NCBI GenBank assembly: GCA_005784505.1
Contig: VCAZ01000001.1
Span: 2,507,597-2,571,596 of the forward strand
From: Bagarius yarrelli
Lineage: Eukaryota; Chordata; Actinopteri; Siluriformes; Sisoridae
Length of the DNA stretch: 64,000 nucleotides
Direction: 5' to 3'
How positions within the stretch are numbered: position 1 is the first letter of the stretch; every line of letters begins with the position of its first letter. The notes below the pieces were generated by a model. The model saw nothing but the letters and a program-made list of their open reading frames with translations. It was not told the origin of the DNA and made no database searches. Of the stretch, positions 12,548 to 22,105 are shown piece after piece. A program made the translations under genes and the position numbers.

Positions 12548-12881
12548 CAGTGGAATTTAGCCAGCCTATTTGGACAAGATTAGGAATGAGTTCATCAGGG
12601 GGACGGCTCATGTTAGATGTTTTGTTTAGAAAGTCAGGGAAGCACAGATTGAGGTGGTTTGGACATGTACGGAGGAGGAATAGTGAATATATCGGTAGGA
12701 GGATGTTAGAAATGAAGCTACCAGGCAGAAGGTAAAGAGGAAGACCAAAGAGGAGGTATATGGATGCGATAAACGAGGACATGATGTTAGTGTGTGTGAG
12801 TGAGGAGGATGTAGAGAATAGGGTTAGGGGGAGACAGATGATTCGCTGTGGAGACCCCTAAAAGGGAACAGCCGAAGAAAG
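12548..12881 (+). mobile_element. RTE-type LINE 3' end
   Basis: It encodes DKIRNEFIRGTAHVRCF in one frame and LRWFGHVRRRNSEYIGRRML in another, the typical C-terminal block of RTE-like reverse transcriptases. A stop follows the PGRR motif. The end is CCTAAAAGGGAACAGCCGAA. Confidence 0.75.
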
Positions 12882-13390
12882 TGCTTTTTTTCCCCATTAA
12901 GGAATCACACGACACAGAAAGACTAATAAAACAATACATGATTATTCAGCACCAGGTATTGTCCACTATAGAGTTAATGTAGGTCAATGACCAGAGAGGG
13001 CAGCACACACTCATTATAGGCCACTGATGTGACTCATGGATTTTCCCAGTGTTGTGTTCTTGGCTGAATGTTTTATTAATTTTTTTTTTATCAAAAAAGG
13101 AAAAAATGAGTCAGGATTATTAACGAGTCGGTTCAGTAATTGACCGGTCATGCTGTTATAGGAAAATAATCAGTGATAAAGTGAGGTGATGCGGCCCAAC
13201 GTCAAACTGATTTATAGGTATCACCTCAAATTCGTTTTCTAATAACATCTTGCGCTGGGGTGTTATACTCCCTTTACACCATGACAATTTGCTGACAGTT
13301 ACACTTTTCTATTTATTAATAAGCAATACATCATTCTTACTGTACATATTTTATTAGTAGTACATAATTATTCAAAATTAAATGTAATTA
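12882..13390. other. Non-coding stretch, nothing recognised
   Basis: AT-rich spacer between a LINE 3' end and the second MITE copy. No gene seen. Confidence 0.5.
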
Positions 13391-13900
13391 CAGCGCTGGC
13401 GCTGTGACTTACGAGTTTAATTCATTCCGTGACGGAGCTCATAACCCAAATTACTCATATGTCAAATCAATTTTCCCATTGAAATAATTGAAAGCCATTA
13501 ATCCGCTTCGGGTCCCCAAAAAAAACCCACATTTTCTTTGTTACATCGTTTTAAATAAGAAAAATAAACGTATAAATAACGAATATTGTATAAAAAACAA
13601 TACAATAGGATGTACTGGAATAAACCGGTTTTATTAAGTATAATGTACAGCATTTACCTTGGAGATCAGACGACTCCATTTGCTAACGCGCAGGTCTGAC
13701 TAGCTATCGAGTGACACACGGGATGCTGGGCGGATGTTACGGCATTTACTGTGCCGTTCGCTACGCCAATTAGCGGTTGGGTGTCTGAAGCTAAATCGTA
13801 ACCTGAATTTTAGCTCGCAACCCAAAGCAAAAAACCAAGAGACGACTCGTATCTCGAAAAACTTGTTAGTTGGGACACTCGTAGGTCAAAGCTACCACAG
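13391..13900 (+). mobile_element. TA-flanked MITE, family E, copy 2
   Basis: It begins CAGCGCTGGCGCTGTGACTT after TA and ends AAGCTACCACAG before TA. The inner sequence is shared over its full length with the copy at 8867. Confidence 0.75.
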
Positions 13901-14044
13901 TATATTATTATATTGTCTTATTTTATTTTGTTATTCACCAGTTTAAATCTTGATCTTTAAGTTAATTCTTCTTCTTCCGCTTAAAATGATGGTGAAAAAC
14001 CTAATTATTATAAAACACTGATGCCTGATCTTTTCCCCCTAATT

Positions 14045-14172
14045 TTAACTGAGCAATCAGGGGTTAAGGGTCTTGCTCAGGGGCTCTTGGCCATGTGGTA
14101 ACTTGGTGGTGCTGGGAATCAAACCTCGATCTTCCAATTAGCAGTCCAACACTTTAACCTCTACTTTACCCA
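14045..14172 (-). mobile_element. SINE family A, truncated tail
   Basis: The body GGGGTTAAGGGTCTTGCTCA and the reverse head CAGTCCAACACTTTAACCTC are present. The conserved CTTATCCAGAG tail is missing. It lies just downstream of the pim3 3' end. Confidence 0.72.
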
Positions 14173-14307
14173 CTGTACTACCAATCTAATGTTTTTATAA
14201 ATCCGTTAATTCCCCCTACCAGAGTTTAGTAATAAATTAGATTTTGTAAATTATATCGGTTCATTCTAAGCCAATAAAACGCCACAAGTGTTCTGTACAA
14301 ATGAAAG

Positions 14308-14313
14308 TTTAAT
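14308..14313 (-). terminator. Candidate distal polyadenylation signal ATTAAA
   Basis: The ATTAAA variant on the minus strand is followed within 15-30 nt by GT-containing sequence around 14281-14290. This would end the pim3 transcript near 14285-14295. The call rests on motif and position only. Confidence 0.4.
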
Positions 14314-14726
14314 TGAAATGTTCTTGTATAAAAATACAATTTTCATTGGGTTTCATACAACTTTGCCTTTCAGAGATATCTAACACAAGAGCGGGTCTAG
14401 TCTGTGATGTCTGTATTCCCATACCATCGCAAATCTGCAAAACACTTCCATTGAACAGGCAGATTACGCAGAAACATCTACCGAAACAACGGTAATGCCT
14501 TATTTGCTTTCGAACGACAACTGGGCAAGAGAAGTTAAATAACATTCATCGCTCTTTCAATTGACGTAAACCTGTTTTTAATTCATTTTTACATTGACAA
14601 CAGCTTCAGTGCATTCACCAATCTTTTGTCTAAATTTGTAAAAAAAAAAAAAAAAAAAAGACAACAGGAATGCAAACAAAAGGCTGTATAAAAAGATATG
14701 CAAAAAATTTGGGATTGAAGCATGAC

Positions 14727-14747
14727 AATAAATAAAAAATAAATAAA
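14727..14747 (-). promoter_or_regulatory. AU-rich element cluster in pim3 3'UTR
   Basis: On the transcript strand this reads as two TTATTTATT-type nonamers separated by a T run, the arrangement of a class II AU-rich element. Such elements recruit decay factors of the TTP/HuR type. PIM mRNAs are known to be short-lived, so the placement fits. Confidence 0.6.
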
Positions 14748-15105
14748 GCCACAGATTGTGGAATGTCTAAATGGTACAAATAAATTAAATGCAAAGAAGA
14801 AAACTGTACAACAGACAAAAAAAAAAAATCCTGTACATGTTAATCTTTAGAAAAAGGGAGAGGAAAAGTTCATGAATATTGCATTGATTGTGCATTTTTC
14901 ACACCTAGGCCCCCCCTAAACCCAGGAGAGACAGACTAATAATGTAGTTTCAGCAGTGGGATGAGGAGCAGAAAAGTGAGCTGAGGGCAGGAAGCCTTCC
15001 AGACCCTCAGAAGGTGCAGCGGTTACATCATATCTCTAGAACACATTCAGAGAGAGAATTAAAAAAATAAAAAATAAAAAAAATAAAAAGAAGAGAAGAG
15101 AAGAT

Positions 15106-15111
15106 TTTATT
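15106..15111 (-). terminator. Candidate proximal polyadenylation signal AATAAA
   Basis: A canonical AATAAA lies about 680 nt after the pim3 stop. The area is very A/T-rich, so chance occurrence is likely, but use of this site would remove the distal AU-rich elements. Confidence 0.3.
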
Positions 15112-15501
15112 TTTCTAGACGACCTCTATAGGCTATAATGTGATTGAGCAGCGTTAGAAAGAGACGCACTGAGTGTGTGTGCGTTTCAAGTATTTCTATG
15201 GGTCGAACCCCCTCCCCACTGTACGACCCTGGAACTGGCTGGGGGTTTATGTGCAATGGTCGATTCACCAAACACCGTATAACCACCGGACCAGCTCGAG
15301 GAGAAACCTTTTAAACAAACAAACAAAAAAAAACTAAAAAAAACAATGAAAGCAATAATGAAAGCCCCAAAAAACAGCAGCTTTCGAAAAGGCACTCCAA
15401 ATCAAAAAGTTAAGACATTATAAATAAAAAAAAGTTGTCCAAGCTCTATGAGAGCAGCCACATCTGTGTAGGAGGCTTGCCAGATGCATAAACCAGCCTT
15501 G

Positions 15502-15522
15502 TAATAATAATAATAATAATAA
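15502..15522 (+). repeat. TAA microsatellite in pim3 3'UTR
   Basis: Seven TAA units lie within the transcribed 3'UTR of pim3. Confidence 0.9.
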
Positions 15523-15789
15523 TCAATGCTGGTAAGTTCACCCAAACACCAAAATGTTTCCGATCAGGAAACACATTTTGCATGAGTCGTGAAAAAAATA
15601 ATAATAAAAATAAAATAAAAAAAGATTAAAAGGAAGAGCAAACTGTAATAAATAGAAATATGTTTCTACAAAAAAAAAAAAAAAAACCCAATGAAATCTG
15701 CAAGCCTCACAGGGCAGAGCTGCAGATTAAGAGTCTGTTGAGTCCCGGCTCTCTTTCCCCCCCCCCCCAGAGTTGAGAGGTTCTCTCTT

Positions 15790-15974
15790 TCAGAGGCTCT
15801 CCTTGCTGGAGCTCATGCTGGAAGTGTCTGAACTGATGGTACGTAGCCGGATGTCGCCCTCCTCTGTCTTCGACGCCTCAGCATGACGCATCCATGGATG
15901 CTCAAAGATCTGCTCCAGAGTTGGTCTGTCTGATGGCCTCAGGGACAAACAAGATTTAATCAACTGCTGGCACT
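15790..15974 (-). CDS. pim3: pim3 coding exon 6 (C-lobe end and stop)
   Basis: The acceptor is TTCCAACAG. The exon is 185 nt, starts ECQQLIKSCLSLRPSDRPT and includes EHPWM near the end of the kinase fold. It ends with a serine-rich tail SSDTSSMSSSKESL and a TGA at 15790-15792. Confidence 0.95.
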
Positions 15975-16842
15975 CTGTTGGAACACACAGTGAGGGATGA
16001 ATTAGCGTCGTGCAGCACCCGATTTACTACGCAGGACACTATTTTGCCATTTTAAAGAAAAGGGCACCGCATTTACTGCGGTTAAGCCGATGCTGAGCGT
16101 GTTTAGGTTATACAGAACAGGTAGTAGAGGTTTAAACTAATGTCTTAAGTCTATAAAACGTACAGACCTGCAGAGATTCTCCGTCTGAAATAGAGTCGTC
16201 CTCTGAGGATCTCCTCATCCTGCTCGAAGGGTATGTCCCCACACACCATGTCATACAGCAGCACCCCTAGTGACCAGACGGTGGCTGAGCGGCCATGGTA
16301 TCTATGGAAACGTATCCACTCCGGCGGGCTGTACACTCTCGTACCTGTGACACACACATTCAAAAACAAATAGCACGTTAGCTGTAAAGACAGAACACAA
16401 ACACAGAGACACGTTAGCGGCTAGGCGCACTTCTCCCTCCCTAAGCCAATGACGGCTTCGCTGCAGACCTATCGAGATTCTAAAGGATTCTAGGAATATA
16501 ATAGAGGGAGGGAAAAAAAACAAAAACAAAAAAAAAAAAACGGTGCTTTAGAGGGGAAATTTGTAAGCCACATCACTTATAACTCAGCAGTCTGGAGCAC
16601 CAAAGAGCAAACAGTCCCGCCCTCCCCCAAAGGGCAGGAGTGTCTTGGAGACAAAACCAAGACTGAAATAGCAACGTGAGCCGTCACGGGACCTCTCAGG
16701 TTTCACAACACACATCTGTTACGTGGCAGCCGATCTGTTTACACCCAGAGATGAAGCAGAAATGCCTGTCTGAGGCTCCGAAATGTTGACAATCTTAATT
16801 TAAGGCTTCGATTTCACGTTTACTAGGAAAAAAAAAAAAAGG

Positions 16843-16919
<77 letters not shown>

Positions 16920-17096
16920 AAAAAATACACGCCAGAACCTCTCATAGCAACAGAAAACGTCATGAAATCTAAGGTGGATCATGGGCAGAAATACTACAGC
17001 ATGGGGGAAAAACCCCACAAAATACAAAAACAAAGCAGTGCCCGAGGAAAAAAAATCCCCTGCTAGATTAACAACACGGCTATTCGTTAAAAAAAA

Positions 17097-17141
<45 letters not shown>

Positions 17142-18472
17142 CACACATCAATCAGCCGAACACAATTGTGTGCTTACCGTCAAAATCGGTGTACACCGTG
17201 TCCTTGAGAATAGCCCCCGACCCGAAATCAATCAGCTTGAGTTCTCCGGTGCGTAGGTCCACCAGCAGGTTCTCGTCTTTGATGTCTCGGTGGACGACCC
17301 CGCAGCCGTAGCAGTGCCGGACCGCCTCCAACACCTGCCGGAAAAAGCTCCGTGCCGTGCCCTCATCCAGAGCTCCCTTTTCTGTGATAAAGTCGAACAA
17401 GTCTTTGACCAGCTCCGGCCTCTCCATGACGATCAGCCAGCCGTCCGGTCTCTCGTACCAGTCCAGCAGCTTTATGACCCCTCGAAAGTTGGAGCCGACT
17501 TTTTTCAGCAGCACGAAAAAACGATTTCCAGAGGCACCATCACACCATTCTGAAAGAGAATTCACCAGAATTATCCAGAGCGACTGATCTCCTGTTTATA
17601 CCACTGAGCAATTGGGGGTTTAGGGCCTTGCTTAGGGGCCCACAGTGGTGGTTGGTGGTGCTGGGAATCGAACCCTGTTTTTTTTTCTGCTATCAGTCCG
17701 ACACCTTAACCATTAAGCCACCACTTTTAAATGATTTTATAGTAATACATTCAGTACCTATTTCTTTAGGAGAGGCTGCAGGTGCAATTACACCACTGGG
17801 GCAATTAAAAAAAAAAAAAAAATTATATATATATATATATAAAAATACACTTACGATGGATCCCCATTCGGTGACTCTTTCCTTTGCAACATGTTTCACT
17901 GCAACCTGGAAAAAATGTTTTAATTAAATTAGACTTCAGATTTTAAATAGGAGCAAAAGGTTTATAGTGGTGCATGTGTGTGTGCGCGCGCGTGTGTGTG
18001 TGTGTGTGCGTGTGTGTTGCTCACCGGTAAACCATCAGAAATCCGACTGCCAGTGTACACCGTCCCGAAACCCCCGCTTCCCAACACGGAGCCCACCTGG
18101 TAGACCTTCTCAAACGGTTCTGGCTCCACTTTCACTGCAAAGCACAAGATTTTTGTCCATTAATTAGAGAAATAAAGAGAAAAAAAAAATGGACGAATGA
18201 AAGCAGTGACTATCGACTGAGACACCCGTAATGATGCCAGGAGACAAACCAAAACAAAGCTCCCCCCTCAGCTCGGATTCGCCTACAAACACTAACCATT
18301 TAAATCATTTACGCGAATAAATGATAAAGAATATCATGCATAAATAAATAAATTAATTAATAAAAACAACCTTGGTTCACTCACCTGGCTGAAGCTGGAT
18401 TTTTACCGGCAAATGGTCCACACTATTCGGGCTGCAGATGTGAGAAAAAGAGCCAAACTTTGATAGCAGCAT
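15790..18472 (-). CDS. pim3: PIM3 serine/threonine kinase gene (six coding exons, apparent frameshift)
   Basis: PIM3 is a constitutively active cytosolic/nuclear Ser/Thr kinase of the CAMK group that promotes survival and growth downstream of JAK/STAT signals. Exons are 18385-18472, 18025-18134, 17855-17905, 17178-17549, 16168-16344 and 15790-15974, all with GT/AG borders. The N terminus MLLSKFGS and the segment VDHLPVKI match PIM3 rather than PIM1 or PIM2, and the C terminus ends SSSKESL like PIM3 SSSESL. Numbering without the 8-nt insertion: glycine loop LGSGGFGTVY 47-56, catalytic Lys70, alpha-C Glu91, PIM hinge ERPE 123-126, HRDIKDEN 167-174, DFG 188-190, total about 324 aa (human 326). 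As given, 8 extra bases at 17515-17522 shift the frame and place a stop at 17505-17507, leaving a 97-aa product without the catalytic loop. All six introns' borders and the remaining frame are intact, so an assembly error or a segregating null allele are the main options. The ATG at 18470-18472 is chosen by homology. Confidence 0.95.
16168..16344 (-). CDS. pim3: pim3 coding exon 5 (activation segment to APE-like region)
   Basis: The exon is 177 nt, phase 1 in and 1 out, with acceptor TGTCACAG and donor GTCTGT. It encodes TRVYSPPEWIR (the PPEW replacing the usual APE motif, typical of PIM kinases), the segment GRSATVWSLGVLLYDMVCGD, and IPFEQDEEILRG. Confidence 0.95.
16828..16925 (+). repeat. 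Long poly-A tract in pim3 intron 4
   Basis: About 98 bp that are almost only A on the plus strand, T on the pim3 transcript strand, with a few G or T interruptions. Such tracts are often mis-sized in assemblies. Confidence 0.95.
17101..17147 (+). repeat. CA microsatellite in pim3 intron 4
   Basis: More than 20 CA units lie about 30 bp downstream (on the transcript) of the exon 4 donor. Confidence 0.95.
17178..17549 (-). CDS. pim3: pim3 coding exon 4 (catalytic loop) with 8-nt frame-breaking insertion
   Basis: The acceptor is CTCTTTCAG and the donor GTAAGC starts at 17177. The exon is 372 nt, but neighbouring phases (0 in, 1 out) require 364 nt, which is exactly 8 fewer. The conserved segment VPLEI...VLLKKV is split by the extra bases at 17515-17522, and a TGA follows at 17505-17507. 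Beyond the break the frame resumes with hinge ERPEL, HRDIKDEN and DFG and ends KDTVYTDFDG. No other AG near the acceptor would restore the frame. Confidence 0.93.
17571..17727 (-). mobile_element. SINE family A inside pim3 intron 3
   Basis: The order is tail TTATCCAGAGCGACT, body TTTAGGGCCTTGCTTAGGGG, then reverse head CCGACACCTTAACCATTAAG. It begins only 21 bp from the exon 4 acceptor, in the same orientation as the gene's transcript, so the intron's branch point may lie in the SINE tail. Confidence 0.82.
17824..17840 (+). repeat. AT tract in pim3 intron 3
   Basis: A short alternating TA run next to the exon 3 donor. Confidence 0.8.
17855..17905 (-). CDS. pim3: pim3 coding exon 3 (catalytic lysine)
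   Basis: The exon is 51 nt, 17 codons in phase 0, and reads VAVKHVAKERVTEWGSI. The VAVK lysine (residue 70) is the ATP-anchoring lysine of protein kinases. The donor GTAAGTG starts at 17854. Confidence 0.94.
17975..18018 (+). repeat. GT/GC microsatellite in pim3 intron 2
   Basis: An alternating GT run with an internal GCGCGC block fills much of the 119-bp intron 2 and ends 6 bp from the exon 2 donor. Confidence 0.93.
18025..18134 (-). CDS. pim3: pim3 coding exon 2 (glycine-rich loop)
   Basis: The acceptor is TTTGCAG at 18135-18141 and the donor GTGAGC starts at 18024. It is 110 nt, phase 1 to phase 0. It encodes the first beta strands, with YQVGSVLGSGGFGTVY containing the ATP-binding glycine loop, and ends at DGLP. 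Confidence 0.95.
18385..18472 (-). CDS. pim3: pim3 coding exon 1
   Basis: This exon holds 29 codons plus one base and ends in phase 1 at donor GTGAGTGA. It encodes the short N-terminal segment before the kinase domain, starting MLLSKFGS, which is the PIM3-specific start. Confidence 0.93.
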
Positions 18473-18544
18473 ATTCTGCTATAAAATGTTGTTGTTTTTT
18501 TGAAAATCAAAGTTATTTGTCTTTGTTTGAAGAACCGTTTTTTT

Positions 18545-18905
18545 TAGAGAAAAAAAGCGGAGCTTGTGCTGCTAACTGACGGATCACTGAAGCGAAGAGA
18601 CGGTGAACGAAAATATCCGTTAGCTCCGACGCAGCGCAGCGTCTTAAGGGGGGAAAAATCACCCCAAATCAATCCAGCTTTCAAATAAATACAATCCTTA
18701 AACGAGTAAAATCCTGATTCACGCTTGTCTCCTTGATTTACACCCACCAACGAAAGACGAGTTAGCGTTAATGCCTCTCCCGACGTGACTGTCTCCACCT
18801 CCGCGCTCCACAACCCGTCTACACTGGAGTCTGAGTGTGGCGCGGACTAATCCTACTCCTACAACGGCAATATTTTGACGCGTGTGCGGAGTAATATTCC
18901 TCCGC
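18545..18905 (-). promoter_or_regulatory. CpG-rich pim3 promoter / 5'UTR region
   Basis: CpG dinucleotides are dense here (for example around 18575-18650 and 18835-18905) compared with the AT-rich surroundings. The stretch sits directly upstream of the pim3 start codon. No convincing TATA box was seen and the transcription start cannot be placed from sequence alone. Confidence 0.5.
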
Positions 18906-18910
18906 CGTTT

Positions 18911-19234
18911 ACCCTCATAAAAAAGGAATTATTTCTTTTTAATATTTTGGCGCACTGTTGTATAAAAAGATAACACACCAAAAATGTTTAAATTGAAACA
19001 GTGTGTTTTTGTATTTTTATATTTTAACCTTGCATATCTTGGAACTACTTCGACGTCTGGACGGTGCGTGATGTGGTTATTTGAATACCAGGGTGCCTCG
19101 ACCAATGAAATTGCGTATATTAATACCGTTTTTTTCCCCCTGACCAGCCAATTGGAAAATACAAACAAACAAAAGTTGTATAACAGAAGCCAGATTATTA
19201 TTATTATTATTATTATTATTATTTTATTCTTATG

Positions 19235-19291
<57 letters not shown>

Positions 19292-20557
19292 TTATTTTTA
19301 TTATTATTATTATTGTTATTATTATTATCGTCATTATTTTAATTATTATAAATAGAGAAAATAAGGCAAATTAATAAGTAAAACATACATCACACTTTCA
19401 TATTGTGTTTTATAGTTATTATCCAAACACATAGGTGGCATTATTTAGATACATACTAAGTAATTGGGGGAGTTATTTTAAGTGCAGTTCATGTCAGCAT
19501 TGTAATTTTACCTGTTTACCTTTTTCTTAGCACAGCAGACCAAAAAATGGACACAGCCTTACATTTTACAATATACCTCATTTAACTCACCTTATCGACT
19601 AATAAGTAAATTACCAGATAATAAAAAAAAAAAACTAGTCTAGGATGTAAGTCTGACACACCTTGGTTTGATCAGCATGACACAACCCAGGATGACGTCC
19701 TGTCCATATCCACATGCTTAAGGTTGCTTATACCAACCCAGCCACACCGTCTATCTTTGAATTTCACTTTGTGCCATGATTAATATCAGGAACTCTTTTC
19801 TACTTCTTTCTAACTGATATGAACGCTTTTTTTGAATATCGTTAACGTAAAGCCGTGTATCACCTTGTCATTTATAATCATGCATAGCGTATGGAGACTT
19901 TGTTGACAGAGGTGCAATGGGCTACAAGGATCATCAGATTACACCCTGAATTATGAATTGCATATTCCAGTCATGAGTTTAAAATAGTCTCGTTAAATTA
20001 CTAATGAGTTTAAAACAACCAAACACTTAAATCATTTCAACTTTTCCAAAATGTCTTTGGGTTGTGGTGACCTTGTGTTGTATTTGTAAAGTGTGCACAT
20101 GGCCTTGTTTTTATCGTAGCTTTTATGATAAGCAGTGTATACACTGAAGGGCAAAGGGACACATAGAGAACAAGATCAGAGGCTGTGCGTGAGTCTTATC
20201 TCCCCATTCAGTAGAATTATGTAAATGTTAAACATGCTCTTGAGTACATCTTAACTCTTGGTGTGTTGGTTTTCCAGACTAAGCTAAAGAAAGGTTAAGG
20301 ACTGAAATACCTTTTTATGTGATATGTGCCACTAAAAATTCCTTGTTTAACTACAGTGGGAAATAAATTTAAAAAAATCATTCTTTAATTTTTTTATTAT
20401 AGTTAATCCAATAAATTTAGCAGTTGTCATATTAGCAAACAGCCAGCTAATGACAGGATATTGATTATTTATTTGTAATAGCCATTCAGTTTATTTTCCG
20501 TTGGCTCTGGAAATAGAACAGGATCTTTGCCATTAAAATCATGCAGAAACCCAATAT
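18911..20557. other. Upstream flank of pim3, no gene seen
   Basis: After the CpG-rich promoter the sequence is AT-rich and contains an ATT repeat. No divergent gene start could be recognised. Confidence 0.5.
19194..19348 (+). repeat. ATT/TTA microsatellite
   Basis: About 150 bp of ATT repeats with a few interruptions. Confidence 0.95.
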
Positions 20558-20846
20558 ATGCAGTGGTGTCTTGAATGGTTAAGGCTCTAAGTTGTTAATC
20601 TAAAGACCAGGAAGACCAGGGTTCAAGCCCCACCACTGCCAGACTGAGTGGTTGATCTGAAGACCAAGAAGACCTGGGTTCAAGCCCCACCACCACAGCC
20701 AGCCACAGTTGGATCACTGAGCAAGACCTGCTCCAGAGGTGCTGTATCATAGCTGACCCTGTGCTCTGACCCCAAATTACTAAGATGGGATATGTAAAGA
20801 AAGAATTTCACTGTGCTGCAAAATAAAGACATTTACATATATTATA
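20558..20846 (+). mobile_element. SINE family B, dimeric head
   Basis: Two tandem GAAGACCTGGGTTCAAGCCCC-like units precede the shared body and the tail ending in AAATAAAGACATTTACAT. The sequence is somewhat eroded around 20725-20745. Confidence 0.8.
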
Positions 20847-21654
20847 TGTTTATTGATTTAATAGATTTTATTTTAAGACATTAGGACGAGCTAAACTAAT
20901 CTTAAAAGCATGCCTACCATTTCTAGCATGTACAGCTGGTCCACCAACTCTACAATTTGCCATGAATGATGTGGGATCTTCCCAGTGCATTCACAGTAAT
21001 GGACATTTGCTTATTTATATAGCGAAGGCCTTTGATCTGGCTTGAGGAAGGTTTGTTGAAAGCTCCTTAGCTGTCCACCATCAATTCTCTGGAATTCCTG
21101 GGATGCTTGATATTTTCATTTCACTCTAATTACTGTTTCGTGAAATGGTGCAATTGAGCTGCAATGGTTTGATAAGGGTTTTACCTCTGTAATTTCTTGT
21201 ACACTTTTTATGGGCAAGTACAAAAACCATGAAACCACACATAAATCGAAAGCTGTGCCCACATCAAAGTCAGGCCATGCAGCGCTCTTTTTAGCCTTGA
21301 CAGCCACATCATTTGGTTGAGTGAGAGAACCTTTTCCAAGCTTGTCCTCCTGGAACCAATGATCCAGCTTCTGCTTGTAACTGCGGTCAGGTGGCTTTAG
21401 GAGAGATGGCACTGTAATATAATAAATATATTATTAAATAACATGTAATATTGCCCATGCACACTAAAACATAACTTTAATATACAAAGAACTTTTAAAA
21501 TTCACAATTATTATTGTTTAGAAGGTCTTAAGCTTAGTGCTACATGTTGTTACGATTTGCATTGCTATACTTTCACTTAGTTATTTTGGAAATTCTCTCT
21601 CTCACTTTTATTCCTATAACCTTCACACTTCTGGAAAGGTTTTCCCGCTGAGCC

Positions 21655-21880
21655 ACAATAGTATTAGTTCCCCTTGAGGACCCTGAGCCGCGTTGAAACG
21701 CTTTGGGAACTCCCTTTTATAACCTTTGCCCTGATGCATGTGTGTAATCTGAACATCCAAAAGCATTGTCTTGGGAAGGTGCTGTCATCAACCAGGAAGT
21801 AATGCTACATAAACACGAGCTGTAGCGCATTGTGTATGTGTGAGACAAAAATTCCTGAAAAGATAGCAAAAAATGGCGGC
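21655..21880 (+). mobile_element. DIRS-like terminal repeat fragment
   Basis: It shares an ordered set of short blocks with the left end of the element at 28170: TTCCCCTTGAGGA, TTATAACCTTTGCCCTGA, CATCAACCAGGAAGTAATGC and ATAAACACGAGC. No coding part is attached. Confidence 0.6.
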
Positions 21881-21929
21881 AATAAAGAAATGTAGGAAAA
21901 ATGTTAGATACATAACATGAAGACGTTGA

Positions 21930-22105
21930 TCTGGGGGCCCTAACTTTGGATTGGAAGGTCTGACGTTGCAGTCGGTTTTCTAGTTTATTCCAAAGGAGGT
22001 CAGTGGGGTTGAGGTTAGACCTTATAAACACTTACATATTAAGCATAACACACCATGTCTTCACAGATATCAAGGTGTCCACAGACTTTTGGTCATATAT
22101 ATATA
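21930..22105. mobile_element. Tc1-like MITE end
   Basis: TTGCAGTCGGTTTTCTAGTT, AGGTCAGTGGGGTTGAGGTT and the terminal AAGGTGTCCACAGACTTTTG followed by GTCATATATA match the fish MITE whose ends read like GTGTCCACAAACTTTTGGCC. Confidence 0.6.

Larger units (their letters stand above)
14290..15789 (-). other. pim3: pim3 3' untranslated region (probable extent)
   Basis: About 1.5 kb of AT-rich sequence follows the pim3 stop, with many poly-A/T runs and about nine ATTTA pentamers on the transcript strand. The distal end is inferred from an ATTAAA signal at 14308-14313. A proximal AATAAA at 15106-15111 could give a shorter form. No reading frame of interest lies within it. Confidence 0.55.

Noticed and set aside
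16800..17144. Phenylalanine-rich open frame on the minus strand
   Set aside because: It is a translation of the poly-A/T tract and CA repeat within pim3 intron 4.
17152..17565. Alternative in-frame start upstream of pim3 exon 4 rescuing the kinase
   Set aside because: The open frame does run through the intron border in the downstream frame, but using it would require an intronic start and would lose the glycine loop and catalytic lysine.
15790..18472. pim1 or pim2 instead of pim3
   Set aside because: The N-terminal MLLSKFGS...VDHLPVKI and the terminal KESL, as well as the ERVTEWGS and VVHRDIKDENLLVD segments, fit PIM3 best.
18984..19355. Open frame with long isoleucine and tyrosine runs
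   Set aside because: It is produced by the ATT microsatellite.
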